Shown here: piece after piece, positions 5,125-12,116 of the stretch | Layout of the letters: every line of letters begins with the position of its first letter | Numbering within the stretch: the first letter of the stretch is position 1 | Assembly: GCA_030609665.1 (NCBI GenBank) | Contig: JAUWBW010000028.1 | Location: 1 to 12,641 of the forward strand | Direction: 5' to 3' | Length of the DNA stretch: 12,641 nucleotides | Source of the DNA: Methanosarcinaceae archaeon | GTDB taxonomy: Archaea > Halobacteriota > Methanosarcinia > Methanosarcinales > Methanosarcinaceae | Translations under genes and position numbers: made by a program | Notes under the pieces: generated by a model | Database searches by the model: none | Seen by the model: the letters and a program-made list of their open reading frames with translations, nothing else | What the model was told of the DNA's origin: nothing

Positions 5125-8097
5125 CTAACCTTTAGCAACCCCGATCGGTAAGACACGTGCAACCTTTTTGGCAATCCCCACATTGTGCACCACATTCACC
5201 ACTTCGCTACTGGATTTATACACGCCCGGTGCCTCCTCGGCAATCACAGACGGATGCGTAGCCTTCACAGTTATTCCTCTTGCCTCAAGGCTTTTCCTGA
5301 CATCCTCTCCATAGAACTCATGCTTTGCATGCGCCCTGCTCATCACGCGCCCTGCGCCGTGACATGCGCTTCCAAACGAGATGTCCATTGCCGCTTCTGT
5401 CCCGTGCAAAATATACGATGCAGTCCCCATACTGCCCGGGATCAGGACAGGCTGCCCCACGGCGCGGTAAGCATCCGGCACATCATGATGCCCGGGTGGG
5501 AATGCGCGGGTAGCACCTTTTCGATGTACGTACACTTCTTTTTTCTTGCCGTCGATCATGTGCTCCTCCAATTTTGCAATATTGTGCGCAACATCATAGA
5601 CAAGATCCATGCCAAGTTCATCCATATCCATGCCAAGCAAACGTTCGAAAACCTCACGTGTCCAGTGTGTTATAACCTGTCTGTTCGCCCATGCATAGTT
5701 GGCACCACATGCCATTGCCTTGAAATAGTTCTGGGCTTCATTTGACTGCGTAGGCGCACATGCAAGCTGCTTGTCGGGAAGATCGATGCCGTATTTTTTC
5801 ACAGCCTGTGAAAGTACACGCAGATGATCGGTGCATATCTGGTGTCCTGCCCCGCGGGAGCCGCAGTGTATCATTATAGTTACCTGCCCTTCCTCAAGAC
5901 CAAATGTAGATGCCACATCGGAATCATATATCTTATCCACATACTGGACTTCAAGGAAATGGTTACCGCTTCCAAGTGTTCCGAACTGCGGTTTGCCGCG
6001 TTTGTGCGCTTTATCACTCACCTGCGCCGGATCAGCGCCTTCGATAAAACCACTGCCCTCACAGTGTTCAATGTCAGCCTCAACCCCATACCCGGCTTCA
6101 ACGGCCCAGCGGGAGCCATGTGTGAAAGCATCATAAAGTTCACTGTCAGATGCACGGATCTTGCTTTTTGAGCCGACCCCCGAAGGAATGTCGCGGAAAA
6201 GCCTGGACATAAGTTCTTTGATGTGTGGACGCACGTCATCTTCCTGAAGGTTTGTTCGGATAAGACGAACGCCGCAGTTAGATACCACAAACGAACTCGC
6301 AACAAAATTGTGATGCTCGCTGCGCACCATGAAATCATACACAAAATCATTATGTTCTATTTCCTTCATAGACTTGATCGAATCCCAGATCATTCCTGAA
6401 GTTGCAATTGCTGATTCGGAAAGGAAACTCTCAAATGTTGGAAAATTTGATGCAATCCTTGCAGAAGTATTTCGACCTTCATAAACAGACCGCTGGATGA
6501 ATCTCTTGTTCACATAAGTAGACTGCAATTTTGCACATATAGATGAGATCGGTTCTCCGGCTTCCTTCATCACCGCAGCCTCGCACGCCGCATGTTCACG
6601 CTCATCGATTACCATCTGCTTTTTCCTCAGGTACACCACAGCAGCATTTGCCAGATGGCGGCGCTTTTGGTTATACTCAAATCCGACCAGACCCCATAGT
6701 TTGGTGAGATTATCAAAATTACCGTTGATCTGCAACCTTAAACGATATGAAACATCCCCATTTTTGTTTGTATACTCTTTTCGTTTTCCAATTCTGGATG
6801 AACCTATTCCAAAATCTGCAAGAAGCGTGCCGATCTGGTCCAGGAATTCCTCACCGTTCTTGATCAACTCTTCCCGCTTGTTCATGGAAAGGACAGGTGC
6901 ATAGAAATTGTAACCGTGCCCGGTCAGAGTAGCAGGAGATGAGAGTTCTGCACCAAAATGGGATGACAAAAATAGTCGCTTCTGCCACAGTCTTAGTTTG
7001 AATACCCACTCGGGCAGCAAATATTTTTGTGATGTCTTGTTACCCGGCTGTACACCCATACACCACAGGAGCGCCGCAAGAGATGATGATGTTGTTTTAA
7101 AAGAATGTTCTTCCCTTGTGAATTGTACTTTTGCGTAGGAGGTATCGATCTCATGATCGCGGGTTCTCGAATAGATACGCGACGGTACAAATCCTAATCT
7201 TTCAACATCGAGTCGGATATCTTCCAGATCATCCGGCTCCCCGTAGAACCAGATCGTGCCTTTGTTTTCGGTGAAATAGAAAGTCCCATCTCCAAGAATA
7301 AAACCCATGAGTTTTAGCAGATAGGGAAGTTTGTCATTGTCTGCCGCAAGCGGCAAAAGGTCACGCTTCTTCAGTTCCGCAACCGTCTGATCCATGTTCT
7401 TTTGGTTGATGTCCAAAGACCTGATGTCATCCTCTGTGATAATTACAGTCGAATCAGGTGCCTTATATTCGACTCCTTTGAACGGAAATATCGCAATCTT
7501 TTGCCCTTTTTGATTCCGAATATCTTTCACGCAGATCATCCCATCAGGCGTGTAGAATGGATGTTCCCCTGATGCCGTGACAGTTTCTCCTGATTCAGTT
7601 GTGATGCAATACACTTTTTCACTGGTCGGCAATTCCATAAATGCATCAATCTCGGTATTTCGTGGTTTTGTACCAAAGTTCATGCACTTGATTCGATTAG
7701 TATTCCACCTTTCATTAAATTCCTTGATAGGAACTGTGTACCCATGTTCGTGCAGGATGCGTGTATCCCCAGAGAGGCAGTTAATATCAAAACCCACACC
7801 ACCCGGACTGATCACACCTTCTTCCTTATCGAATGCGGCAACTCCCCCGATAGGAAAACCATATCCAAGATGTGCATCCGGCATTGCCATCGAGTATCTC
7901 TGTATTCCGGGCAATGTCGCAACGTTCGCAACCTGGTCAAGGGTCTGCTTTTCAAGACCGTGCATCAAGGTTTCCGATACAAAAATGCGACCCGGGACTC
8001 TCATGCCCGGCTTGTAATCCTTTGGTACTTCCCATGTATTGTCATCGATCTTTGTAACTAGATCAAAAGCGTCAGTTGTCTTGGTCTCATCTGTCAT
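5125..8097 (-). CDS. rtcB: RtcB RNA-splicing ligase precursor with intein
   Basis: The GTP- and Mn-dependent ligase that joins 2',3'-cyclic phosphate (or 3'-phosphate) and 5'-OH RNA ends, chiefly tRNA halves after intron excision. The precursor is 990 residues: N-extein 1-106, intein 107-607, C-extein 608-990. The spliced product is 489 residues, normal for RtcB. Extein landmarks are GFDIN|CGVRL at the junction and metal-site His in GSGNHFLEV, IMIHCGSRGAGH and VAHNIAKLEEH. The His guanylated in this family sits in SACHGAGR. In spliced numbering these are D104, C107, H212, H243, H337 and H412, all within 8-9 positions of the known Pyrococcus horikoshii sites. The ATG at 8097 is chosen because GGAGG lies seven bases upstream; a GTG at 8112 overlaps that ribosome site. 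Archease is the gene immediately upstream. Confidence 0.95.
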   Translation of the reverse strand: MTDETKTTDAFDLVTKIDDNTWEVPKDYKPGMRVPGRIFVSETLMHGLEKQTLDQVANVATLPGIQRYSMAMPDAHLGYGFPIGGVAAFDKEEGVISPGGVGFDINCLSGDTRILHEHGYTVPIKEFNERWNTNRIKCMNFGTKPRNTEIDAFMELPTSEKVYCITTESGETVTASGEHPFYTPDGMICVKDIRNQKGQKIAIFPFKGVEYKAPDSTVIITEDDIRSLDINQKNMDQTVAELKKRDLLPLAADNDKLPYLLKLMGFILGDGTFYFTENKGTIWFYGEPDDLEDIRLDVERLGFVPSRIYSRTRDHEIDTSYAKVQFTREEHSFKTTSSSLAALLWCMGVQPGNKTSQKYLLPEWVFKLRLWQKRLFLSSHFGAELSSPATLTGHGYNFYAPVLSMNKREELIKNGEEFLDQIGTLLADFGIGSSRIGKRKEYTNKNGDVSYRLRLQINGNFDNLTKLWGLVGFEYNQKRRHLANAAVVYLRKKQMVIDEREHAACEAAVMKEAGEPISSICAKLQSTYVNKRFIQRSVYEGRNTSARIASNFPTFESFLSESAIATSGMIWDSIKSMKEIEHNDFVYDFMVRSEHHNFVASSFVVSNCGVRLIRTNLQEDDVRPHIKELMSRLFRDIPSGVGSKSKIRASDSELYDAFTHGSRWAVEAGYGVEADIEHCEGSGFIEGADPAQVSDKAHKRGKPQFGTLGSGNHFLEVQYVDKIYDSDVASTFGLEEGQVTIMIHCGSRGAGHQICTDHLRVLSQAVKKYGIDLPDKQLACAPTQSNEAQNYFKAMACGANYAWANRQVITHWTREVFERLLGMDMDELGMDLVYDVAHNIAKLEEHMIDGKKKEVYVHRKGATRAFPPGHHDVPDAYRAVGQPVLIPGSMGTASYILHGTEAAMDISFGSACHGAGRVMSRAHAKHEFYGEDVRKSLEARGITVKATHPSVIAEEAPGVYKSSSEVVNVVHNVGIAKKVARVLPIGVAKG
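6277..7779 (-). mobile_element. Intein with LAGLIDADG homing endonuclease, inserted in rtcB
   Basis: An in-frame 501-residue insert in the RtcB motif GFDIN|CGVRL. It starts with Cys1 (CLSGDTRIL) and ends with FVVSN, followed by extein Cys. Splicing blocks visible (intein numbering) are block A 1-13, block B around H73 (ASGEHPF), block F VYDFMVRSEHHNF (480-492) and block G FVVSN (497-501). The endonuclease has two LAGLIDADG-like helices: LMGFILGDG (157-165, acidic D164) and LFLSSHFGAEL (269-279, acidic E278). A helix-turn-helix-like stretch lies near 396-436. The frame is unbroken and both acidic residues are kept, so homing activity is possible. The residue before the terminal Asn is Ser (S500) rather than the usual His. 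Inteins at this RtcB site are known in other archaea. Confidence 0.93.
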
Positions 8098-8142
8098 GTT
8101 GTTTCCTCCCACCCGTTTTTAGTTCAAATCTATATGTATGAT

Positions 8143-8164
8143 GATAATATGTAGATAATATGTA
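8143..8164. repeat. Tandem 11-bp repeat upstream of rtcB
   Basis: GATAATATGTA occurs twice without a gap (8143-8153 and 8154-8164), spaced about one helical turn, in the 111-base gap between archease and rtcB. Placement in the likely promoter or leader of rtcB suggests a regulator site, but the A/T-rich composition makes chance possible. Confidence 0.55.
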
Positions 8165-8179
8165 TGAACATGTCGTTTG

Positions 8180-8193
8180 AATTGTGAACAATT
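8180..8193. promoter_or_regulatory. Palindrome next to a TATA-like element before rtcB
   Basis: AATTGT-GA-ACAATT is a perfect 6-2-6 palindrome. On the minus strand it abuts CTTATAATTG (8190-8199), a possible TATA element for rtcB. A palindrome overlapping the core promoter is a typical operator position; this is inference. Confidence 0.35.
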
Positions 8194-8208
8194 ATAAGTA
8201 TAGTTTAG

Positions 8209-8649
8209 TTACGTGTCCACTACAACCTGCACAACCCAGCCATCCATTGTTTCCTCTACTTTCAAACTGTTGTAGGTAACTGCCTTTACTTCGGTGTCAA
8301 ACTTATGTCGCGATAGGTCAAGAGATTCACCATAAGCGATAGCCGAGAGTGAGTAATTCCCATTCATTTCTGTAATGCCGTCTATTTTGAACTTTCCAAA
8401 TACCACCCGTTCGACCTCGAATAAGTAAAGCAGTTCCGATAGCCAGTCTACAACCAATCCGTCAAGGTCTGCTGATGTGAGTTCTATTTTTTCTGAAACC
8501 TCATCCGAGATCGTGCCGGTATCAATCATCACATCGAACATGGCAACAGCAGCATTTTGGAACGCTTCTTCCAGTGTCGTGCCGTATGCCCTGAATTTCG
8601 CATCGGCTGTGTGCTCCAGATATTCATATCCTTTCGTTGGCATTGGCAT
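8209..8649 (-). CDS. Archease, RtcB-activating protein
   Basis: A 146-residue archease, the usual length. The family binds metal and promotes guanylation and turnover of RtcB, and it is often encoded beside rtcB, as here. Visible landmarks are the N-terminal YEYLEHTADAKFRAYG with its conserved Asp (D16), the helix DLDGLVVDWLSELLYLFEVE (61-80), EVKAVTYNSLKVEE (120-133) and the terminal strand QVVVDT, where the penultimate Asp (D145) is the expected second metal ligand. The start may be M1 (8649) or M3 (8643); neither has a ribosome site. It lies 111 bases before rtcB on the same strand, and that gap holds its own promoter-like signals, so the two may be both co-transcribed and separately tuned. 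Confidence 0.95.
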   Translation of the reverse strand: MPMPTKGYEYLEHTADAKFRAYGTTLEEAFQNAAVAMFDVMIDTGTISDEVSEKIELTSADLDGLVVDWLSELLYLFEVERVVFGKFKIDGITEMNGNYSLSAIAYGESLDLSRHKFDTEVKAVTYNSLKVEETMDGWVVQVVVDT

Positions 8650-8734
8650 AAATGTTCAAATGGATTTATTGCTACATTAAGTTATCCAAAAATAAAAAGT
8701 CACATACAAGCGGCGCATCCTTTTTTGGAAGGGG

Positions 8735-9343
8735 TTATAGGCTCTTCCATATATGGATGATACGCTGCAATGCTGTAATGTGGCTACCAACCGCTATTGC
8801 GATCATTACCCAACCAAGTGCTGAAAAACCTGAAATGCAAACCGGATATACAAAATATAAGATGGATGCCAATATTATCAGTATGAGCCTGTCAGCTCGT
8901 CCCATCACTCCGCCGTAGTACCTTCCGATATTGAGTGCCTGAGCCTGTGTGCCAAGATAACTGGTGAGCAAGACTCCTACAATTGCAACTACTCCGATCT
9001 TCCAGTCAACATGTCCCCCCAGGAATATGCCGCAGATGATGAATACATCTGAATATCGGTCAATCACATGATCCAAGAAATCACCTTTAGCCCCTGCGAT
9101 TTTGAGATGTCTGGCCATTGAGCCGTCCATTGCATCAAGAAATGAGTTGAGAAATACAAATAGTCCTGCGATGAGCACAATTTTGGGGTTGCCGGCTGCG
9201 TAATAGAAGTATATTCCTGCCATTGCAGCAAATATGAGTGATATGATTGAAACTGCATTTGGAGATATGCCTGCTTTTGCAAATGCTTTTGCCATAGGTT
9301 CAATGAATTTTGAGGCGAATGGGCGTAGGTAATTGAAGGTCAT
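8735..9343 (-). CDS. CDP-alcohol phosphatidyltransferase, probably archaetidylinositol phosphate synthase
   Basis: A 202-residue integral membrane enzyme of the CDP-alcohol phosphatidyltransferase family. The signature DGxxARx8GxxxDxxxD is complete: D73, G74, A77, R78, G87, D91, D95, preceded by D70. These Asp residues bind the metal and the CDP group. About five to six hydrophobic helices are visible, for example residues 32-50, 53-68, 97-110, 115-130, 152-168 and 173-190. The N terminus (FIEPMAKAFAKAGISPNAVS) and VIDRYSD resemble archaeal archaetidylinositol phosphate synthases, which join CDP-archaeol to inositol phosphate. Archaetidylserine or archaetidylglycerol phosphate synthesis are the alternatives. 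ATG start without a clear ribosome site. It lies 61 bases downstream of the aldolase gene. Confidence 0.85.
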   Translation of the reverse strand: MTFNYLRPFASKFIEPMAKAFAKAGISPNAVSIISLIFAAMAGIYFYYAAGNPKIVLIAGLFVFLNSFLDAMDGSMARHLKIAGAKGDFLDHVIDRYSDVFIICGIFLGGHVDWKIGVVAIVGVLLTSYLGTQAQALNIGRYYGGVMGRADRLILIILASILYFVYPVCISGFSALGWVMIAIAVGSHITALQRIIHIWKSL

Positions 9344-9372
9344 GTGTTAATTTAGATAGTGCTTGTTTGATT

Positions 9373-9392
9373 TAATGTTTTTGTAAACATTA
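9373..9392. repeat. 8-bp inverted repeat between the aldolase and lipid synthase genes
   Basis: TAATGTTT (9373-9380) and AAACATTA (9385-9392) form a perfect stem around TTGT. It lies between the aldolase stop and the next ATG on the minus strand. It could be an operator or transcript-end hairpin. T6 follows only on the + strand (9395-9400), where no upstream gene needs it. Confidence 0.5.
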
Positions 9393-9404
9393 CTGTTTTT
9401 TCGG

Positions 9405-9998
9405 TCATTTTCGCGCCATATCATACCGATATTTAATCGCGCATGAATGCTCGATCTGTGTTGTGACCACATATGCTTCTTCGAGTATCTTTCCGGTCGC
9501 GAATGTGCCGTGACTATAGATAATCGCGCCTTTGTGTTCAGCCAACGCGCGCGCGGTGTTTTTTGCAAGTTGTGGCGTACCGATGCCGCCCTTTACGATG
9601 GGGACTTCATGCAGGAAATACTGTCCCTCGCTGTCAACCGGCACGATAGAATCGGAATCGGAATCAAAATCCGCAAGCAATGACAGCGTTACTGCAAACT
9701 GGCAGTGCGCATGTATGATGGCAAGTGCGGATGTGTTCTTGTATATCTCGCGGTGCACGATGGCTTCGGATGATGCGATCATGTCAAGCCCTGATGTGCC
9801 TTCAAGTTCAACTTCGACCACGCTGTTCTCAGTGATCTCATCAAGGGCACTGCCACTTCTGGTTATAAGCATCTTGTTGCCTATCCGCACACTGATGTTG
9901 CCGAAGTGTGATTCTACAAGCCCGTGGTCAACAAGCTTTTTCCCGATCTTTGATATTTCCTGCCACATGATTATTCTGGAATAGGTTACGTCTGCCAT
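9405..9998 (-). CDS. Class II aldolase/adducin family protein, fuculose-phosphate-aldolase type
   Basis: A 197-residue zinc-dependent sugar-phosphate aldolase by motif. Visible elements are ESHFGNISVR (29-38), the phosphate-binding LITRSGSALDEI (44-55), the catalytic Glu in SSEAIVHREIY (E78), zinc ligands in IIHAHCQF (H96, H98) and the third zinc ligand in YSHGTFATGK (H163). Members cleave fuculose-1-phosphate or ribulose-phosphates to dihydroxyacetone phosphate and an aldehyde. In methanogens a FucA homologue has been linked to lactaldehyde for coenzyme F420; the substrate here is not determined. Residues 112-117 are an Asp-Ser run from a small hexamer repeat (near 9651-9667). Start ATG 9998; M11 (9968) is an alternative. 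The start lies 45 bases from a divergent tRNA gene. Confidence 0.85.
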   Translation of the reverse strand: MADVTYSRIIMWQEISKIGKKLVDHGLVESHFGNISVRIGNKMLITRSGSALDEITENSVVEVELEGTSGLDMIASSEAIVHREIYKNTSALAIIHAHCQFAVTLSLLADFDSDSDSIVPVDSEGQYFLHEVPIVKGGIGTPQLAKNTARALAEHKGAIIYSHGTFATGKILEEAYVVTTQIEHSCAIKYRYDMARK

Positions 9999-10042
9999 AA
10001 CATTTATTTGCTATGATTGTATCTATGAGTTGCATTCATGGC

Positions 10043-10116
10043 GCCTCGGTGGCTCAGCCCGGCAGAGCGAGTGATTTGTAATCACTAGGTCGCGTGTTCG
10101 AATCACGCTCGAGGCT
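10043..10116 (+). tRNA. tRNA-Thr (anticodon UGU)
   Basis: A complete cloverleaf of 74 bases. Acceptor stem GCCTCGG (10043-10049) pairs with TCGAGGC (10109-10115), with one G-T. The D stem is GCTC/GAGC (10052-10055/10065-10068). The anticodon stem AGTGA/TCACT encloses loop TTTGTAA with anticodon TGT (10077-10079). The T stem GCGTG/CACGC (10092-10096/10104-10108) encloses TTCGAAT. The discriminator base is T, usual for archaeal threonine tRNAs. There is no intron and CCA is not encoded. It is divergent from the aldolase gene and marks the edge between housekeeping and accessory genes. Confidence 0.96.
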
Positions 10117-10128
10117 TTTTCTTTTTTT
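10117..10128 (+). terminator. T-rich terminator after tRNA-Thr
   Basis: Four T, one C and seven T follow the discriminator base directly. Such T-runs end archaeal tRNA transcripts. Confidence 0.75.
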
Positions 10129-10361
10129 ACAATTGTTTTGTGAGTCTTGAGGTCTATACGACAACACGCCGCAGGCGGCACAGTCCACCATTAATCTGCA
10201 TGTGACTATTTGTGTTTTATGAAGATGGGAGTGTAGAAGAGGGTATTGAAGAAAAAATGAAGCGTCTGCGCAGTTTGATGAACAGTTATACTCCTTCATT
10301 TCGCACTACTGCACACTTCACTCGTCCTTGCAGCGTAGGTCGTGCTAGATATCATCATTTC
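10117..10361. other. Gene-free gap between tRNA-Thr and the ATPase gene
   Basis: These 245 bases hold no frame I accept as a gene. They contain the tRNA T-run, a short perfect GC-rich hairpin (GCCGC-AG-GCGGC, 10168-10179), an 8-bp palindrome CTGCGCAG (10266-10273), and on the minus strand a T6 run (about 10251-10256) that could end the ATPase transcript. The average base composition differs little from its surroundings. It may be the remnant of an integration junction, but no tRNA-end repeat is seen in the window. Confidence 0.5.
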
Positions 10362-11765
10362 TCAAAGATCATCCAGGTCAAACACAACAAATCCTTTTTC
10401 CTTGAGTGCATCCTTGCCTTCTATCCTTTTTGCAACCAGACCAAAGTATTCGGTTCGTTCGTCGTTGTTCCATTGCACAAAATCTGATTTCGCCACCAGA
10501 TCGTTCAGGATGCCAAGTGCGTTATTTTCACTGAGAGTTTTCCATTTGCATTCTACAAAAGCGATGTCCTTCGTATCATCGTTCAAGGCAACTATATCGA
10601 CCTCATACGTGTTCTTCCCCTTTGGAGCGTCTTTAATTTTACCCCACTGCCTGCCGATCATGTTGAATGAGAATGGTAATTTCACATTGACACCAGGACT
10701 TTTGAACAGGTCTTTAACGATATTTTCAAACTCGGCACCAACAAATGTATCGAAATTATTTTCAATTATTTTGAGCACCTTGCCACTATTGCCCGATTCG
10801 ATCTCGCTTTTGTTGGGGTGGACATACCTGAAATAAAATCTGAAGAAATTGTCTTTTATGTAGTATCTTGTCTTCTTGCTTCCTATCTTTTCAGTCACAG
10901 GGTGTTCTTTTCCTATGAGTTCAAGTTTCATCAGGGTTCCAACATATTTCGGAAGGTCCTTTTGCGGTATCTTTGAATAATCAGATATCTCAACAAGGCG
11001 CGTCCTGCCCTTTGCGATTGCCTCGAATATGGAGATATACAGATAATATTCTCTCAATTCCTCTTTCAATAATGTCTCCACTTCTTCATGCAGGAACTCA
11101 CCTTTTGTCAGGATATGTTCATTTATGTTCTCAAATACGTCTTTTTGCGGATCGAATTCAAGAATATATAGTGGAACTCCGCCAAGAATGCTGTAAAATT
11201 CAATGCCCGTTGCAACATCGATCTCGTCATGGAATTGAGGTATATGGTGTGCTTTCAATGGTTCAAGCATCCATTGTCCCGTCCGCCTCCCATAAAGTGG
11301 TGATTTTTGAGAGAGTGTCCCCTCCACCATCATAGATATGGATGAGCCGCAAAGGATGAGCATTATGTCTTTACCTTTGAGGGATTCGTCCCATATTACC
11401 TGAAAAACTGATGGTATTGTATCATCCCGTTCTATGAGGTATGAGAATTCATCTATTACAATGATGTATTTATTATCAGAGGTATGGCGCAGGAGGTATT
11501 TTGAAAGGTCGTAGAAACTCTCCACGCGCGGAACAACATCATCGAAATGGTCGGCGGCTTTTTCGGCGAACCGTTCAAGGTTTAGCAATGTCCCCCTTTT
11601 ATCACCAAGGAAATAAATCGAGTCCTTGCCTTTACAGAACTGCTTTATCAATTCGGTTTTCCCAACCCGCCTTCTGCCATAAAGGATTATTAATTGAGAG
11701 CCCCGTGAGTCGTATTTCCTCTCAAGAAACTCAAGTTCTGTTTTTCTGTTAATAAACCGGTTCAT
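10362..11765 (-). CDS. Archaeal AAA+ ATPase with DUF234 nuclease-like tail
   Basis: A 467-residue STAND/AAA-type ATPase of the archaeal ATPase family (PF01637 plus PF03008 in style). Walker A is GRRRVGKT (30-37) and Walker B is YIIVIDEF (100-107, D105 E106); a likely sensor stretch is ILCGSSISM (137-145), with an Arg pair in YGRRTGQW (R160, R161). A winged-helix-like region follows at about 245-290. The C terminus has the PD-(D/E)xK arrangement: YEVDIVAL (D390) and FVECKWK (E405, K407). The family is abundant and mobile in archaea; its role is unknown, with defence or nucleic-acid handling often proposed. A TATA-like CATAAATAA lies about 27 bases before the ATG, so the mRNA is probably leaderless. 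The divergent neighbour is a small lipoprotein gene. Confidence 0.9.
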   Translation of the reverse strand: MNRFINRKTELEFLERKYDSRGSQLIILYGRRRVGKTELIKQFCKGKDSIYFLGDKRGTLLNLERFAEKAADHFDDVVPRVESFYDLSKYLLRHTSDNKYIIVIDEFSYLIERDDTIPSVFQVIWDESLKGKDIMLILCGSSISMMVEGTLSQKSPLYGRRTGQWMLEPLKAHHIPQFHDEIDVATGIEFYSILGGVPLYILEFDPQKDVFENINEHILTKGEFLHEEVETLLKEELREYYLYISIFEAIAKGRTRLVEISDYSKIPQKDLPKYVGTLMKLELIGKEHPVTEKIGSKKTRYYIKDNFFRFYFRYVHPNKSEIESGNSGKVLKIIENNFDTFVGAEFENIVKDLFKSPGVNVKLPFSFNMIGRQWGKIKDAPKGKNTYEVDIVALNDDTKDIAFVECKWKTLSENNALGILNDLVAKSDFVQWNNDERTEYFGLVAKRIEGKDALKEKGFVVFDLDDL

Positions 11766-11787
11766 AAAGATTATCTTGTAGGTCCGG

Positions 11788-11828
11788 TTATTTATGGATT
11801 GTGGTTGTGAAACAACAATCTATAAATA
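11788..11828. promoter_or_regulatory. Divergent promoters flanking an interrupted inverted repeat
   Basis: A minus-strand TATA-like CCATAAATAA (about 11788-11797) and a + strand TATAAATA (11821-11828) face away from each other. Each lies about 27 bases from the ATG it would serve (11765 and 11851), which fits leaderless transcripts in both directions. Between them GATT+GTTGT (11797-11800, 11804-11808) pairs with ACAAC+AATC (11812-11820), with three extra bases on the left. One protein bound there could control both genes. Confidence 0.5.
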
Positions 11829-11850
11829 TTCTCACCACTGTTAAATTTTC

Positions 11851-12039
11851 ATGCAATCCAACAAGTCAACCATCATCATAGCCACCGCAATCCTGATCCT
11901 CACAATCCTCAGCGCAGGATGCACCGACACAGGCGGCGCAAATCCCGAAACCACCACATACACACCACCGCAAGAGTCTCCCGAGGTTGAGGAAACAACG
12001 ACGGCTGAACCTACTTGCGAGCCTACGACAACCTATTGA
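11851..12039 (+). CDS. Small lipoprotein with a Thr/Pro/Glu-rich tail
   Basis: A 62-residue predicted secreted lipoprotein. The N terminus has a short basic start (QSNK), a hydrophobic core (STIIIATAILILTI) and a lipobox LSAGC, which places the lipid-bearing Cys at residue 24. The remaining 38 residues are low complexity (TTTYTPPQESPEVEE and similar) with a second Cys at 56 and no folded domain. It could be a short surface stalk, or the remnant of a longer archaeal surface lipoprotein whose domain was lost. The TATAAATA at 11821-11828 sits at the right distance for a leaderless message starting at this ATG, which supports expression. Function is unknown. Confidence 0.65.
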   Translation: MQSNKSTIIIATAILILTILSAGCTDTGGANPETTTYTPPQESPEVEETTTAEPTCEPTTTY

Positions 12040-12060
12040 TATGATCGCAACAATAGTAAC

Positions 12061-12095
12061 TATATAAGTGAAGCCACATTTATGATAATCATAAA
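12061..12095 (+). promoter_or_regulatory. Promoter and palindromic operator of the Doc toxin operon
   Basis: TATATAAG (12061-12068) is a good TATA box. It is followed by TTTATGAT-A-ATCATAAA (12079-12095), a perfect 8-1-8 palindrome that covers the predicted transcription start near 12091. This is the usual place for autorepression by a toxin-antitoxin complex. The binding protein is inferred. Confidence 0.55.
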
Positions 12096-12116
12096 ACACG
12101 ATTTGGATTTGAATAA

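Noticed and set aside
5185..5745. 186-codon + strand frame opposite rtcB
   Set aside because: Rich in His/Cys and without domain logic; it mirrors the well-supported RtcB C-extein.
6018..6350. 110-codon minus-strand frame at the intein/C-extein junction
   Set aside because: A different frame of the same strand inside rtcB, whose main frame is unbroken and fully motif-supported.
7741..7790. Group I/II intron or insertion sequence in rtcB
   Set aside because: The insert is in frame, begins with Cys and ends with Asn-Cys, and has splicing blocks, so it is an intein.
8098..8112. GTG at 8112 as the rtcB start (five extra residues)
   Set aside because: It would be read through the GGAGG that sits seven bases before the ATG at 8097, so the GGAGG serves as ribosome site for the ATG.
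8143..8164. CRISPR-like array
   Set aside because: Only two 11-bp units with no spacer; no other regularly spaced repeats were found in the window.
10054..10299. 81-codon minus-strand frame running through the tRNA region
   Set aside because: Its C-terminal part is just the antisense of tRNA-Thr (the familiar 'RDSNTRPSDYKS' type artefact), and it lacks promoter or ribosome signals.
10212..10487. 91-codon + strand frame with a GTG start between tRNA and ATPase
   Set aside because: The second half is antisense to the ATPase gene and the first half shows no recognised domain. No ribosome site precedes it.
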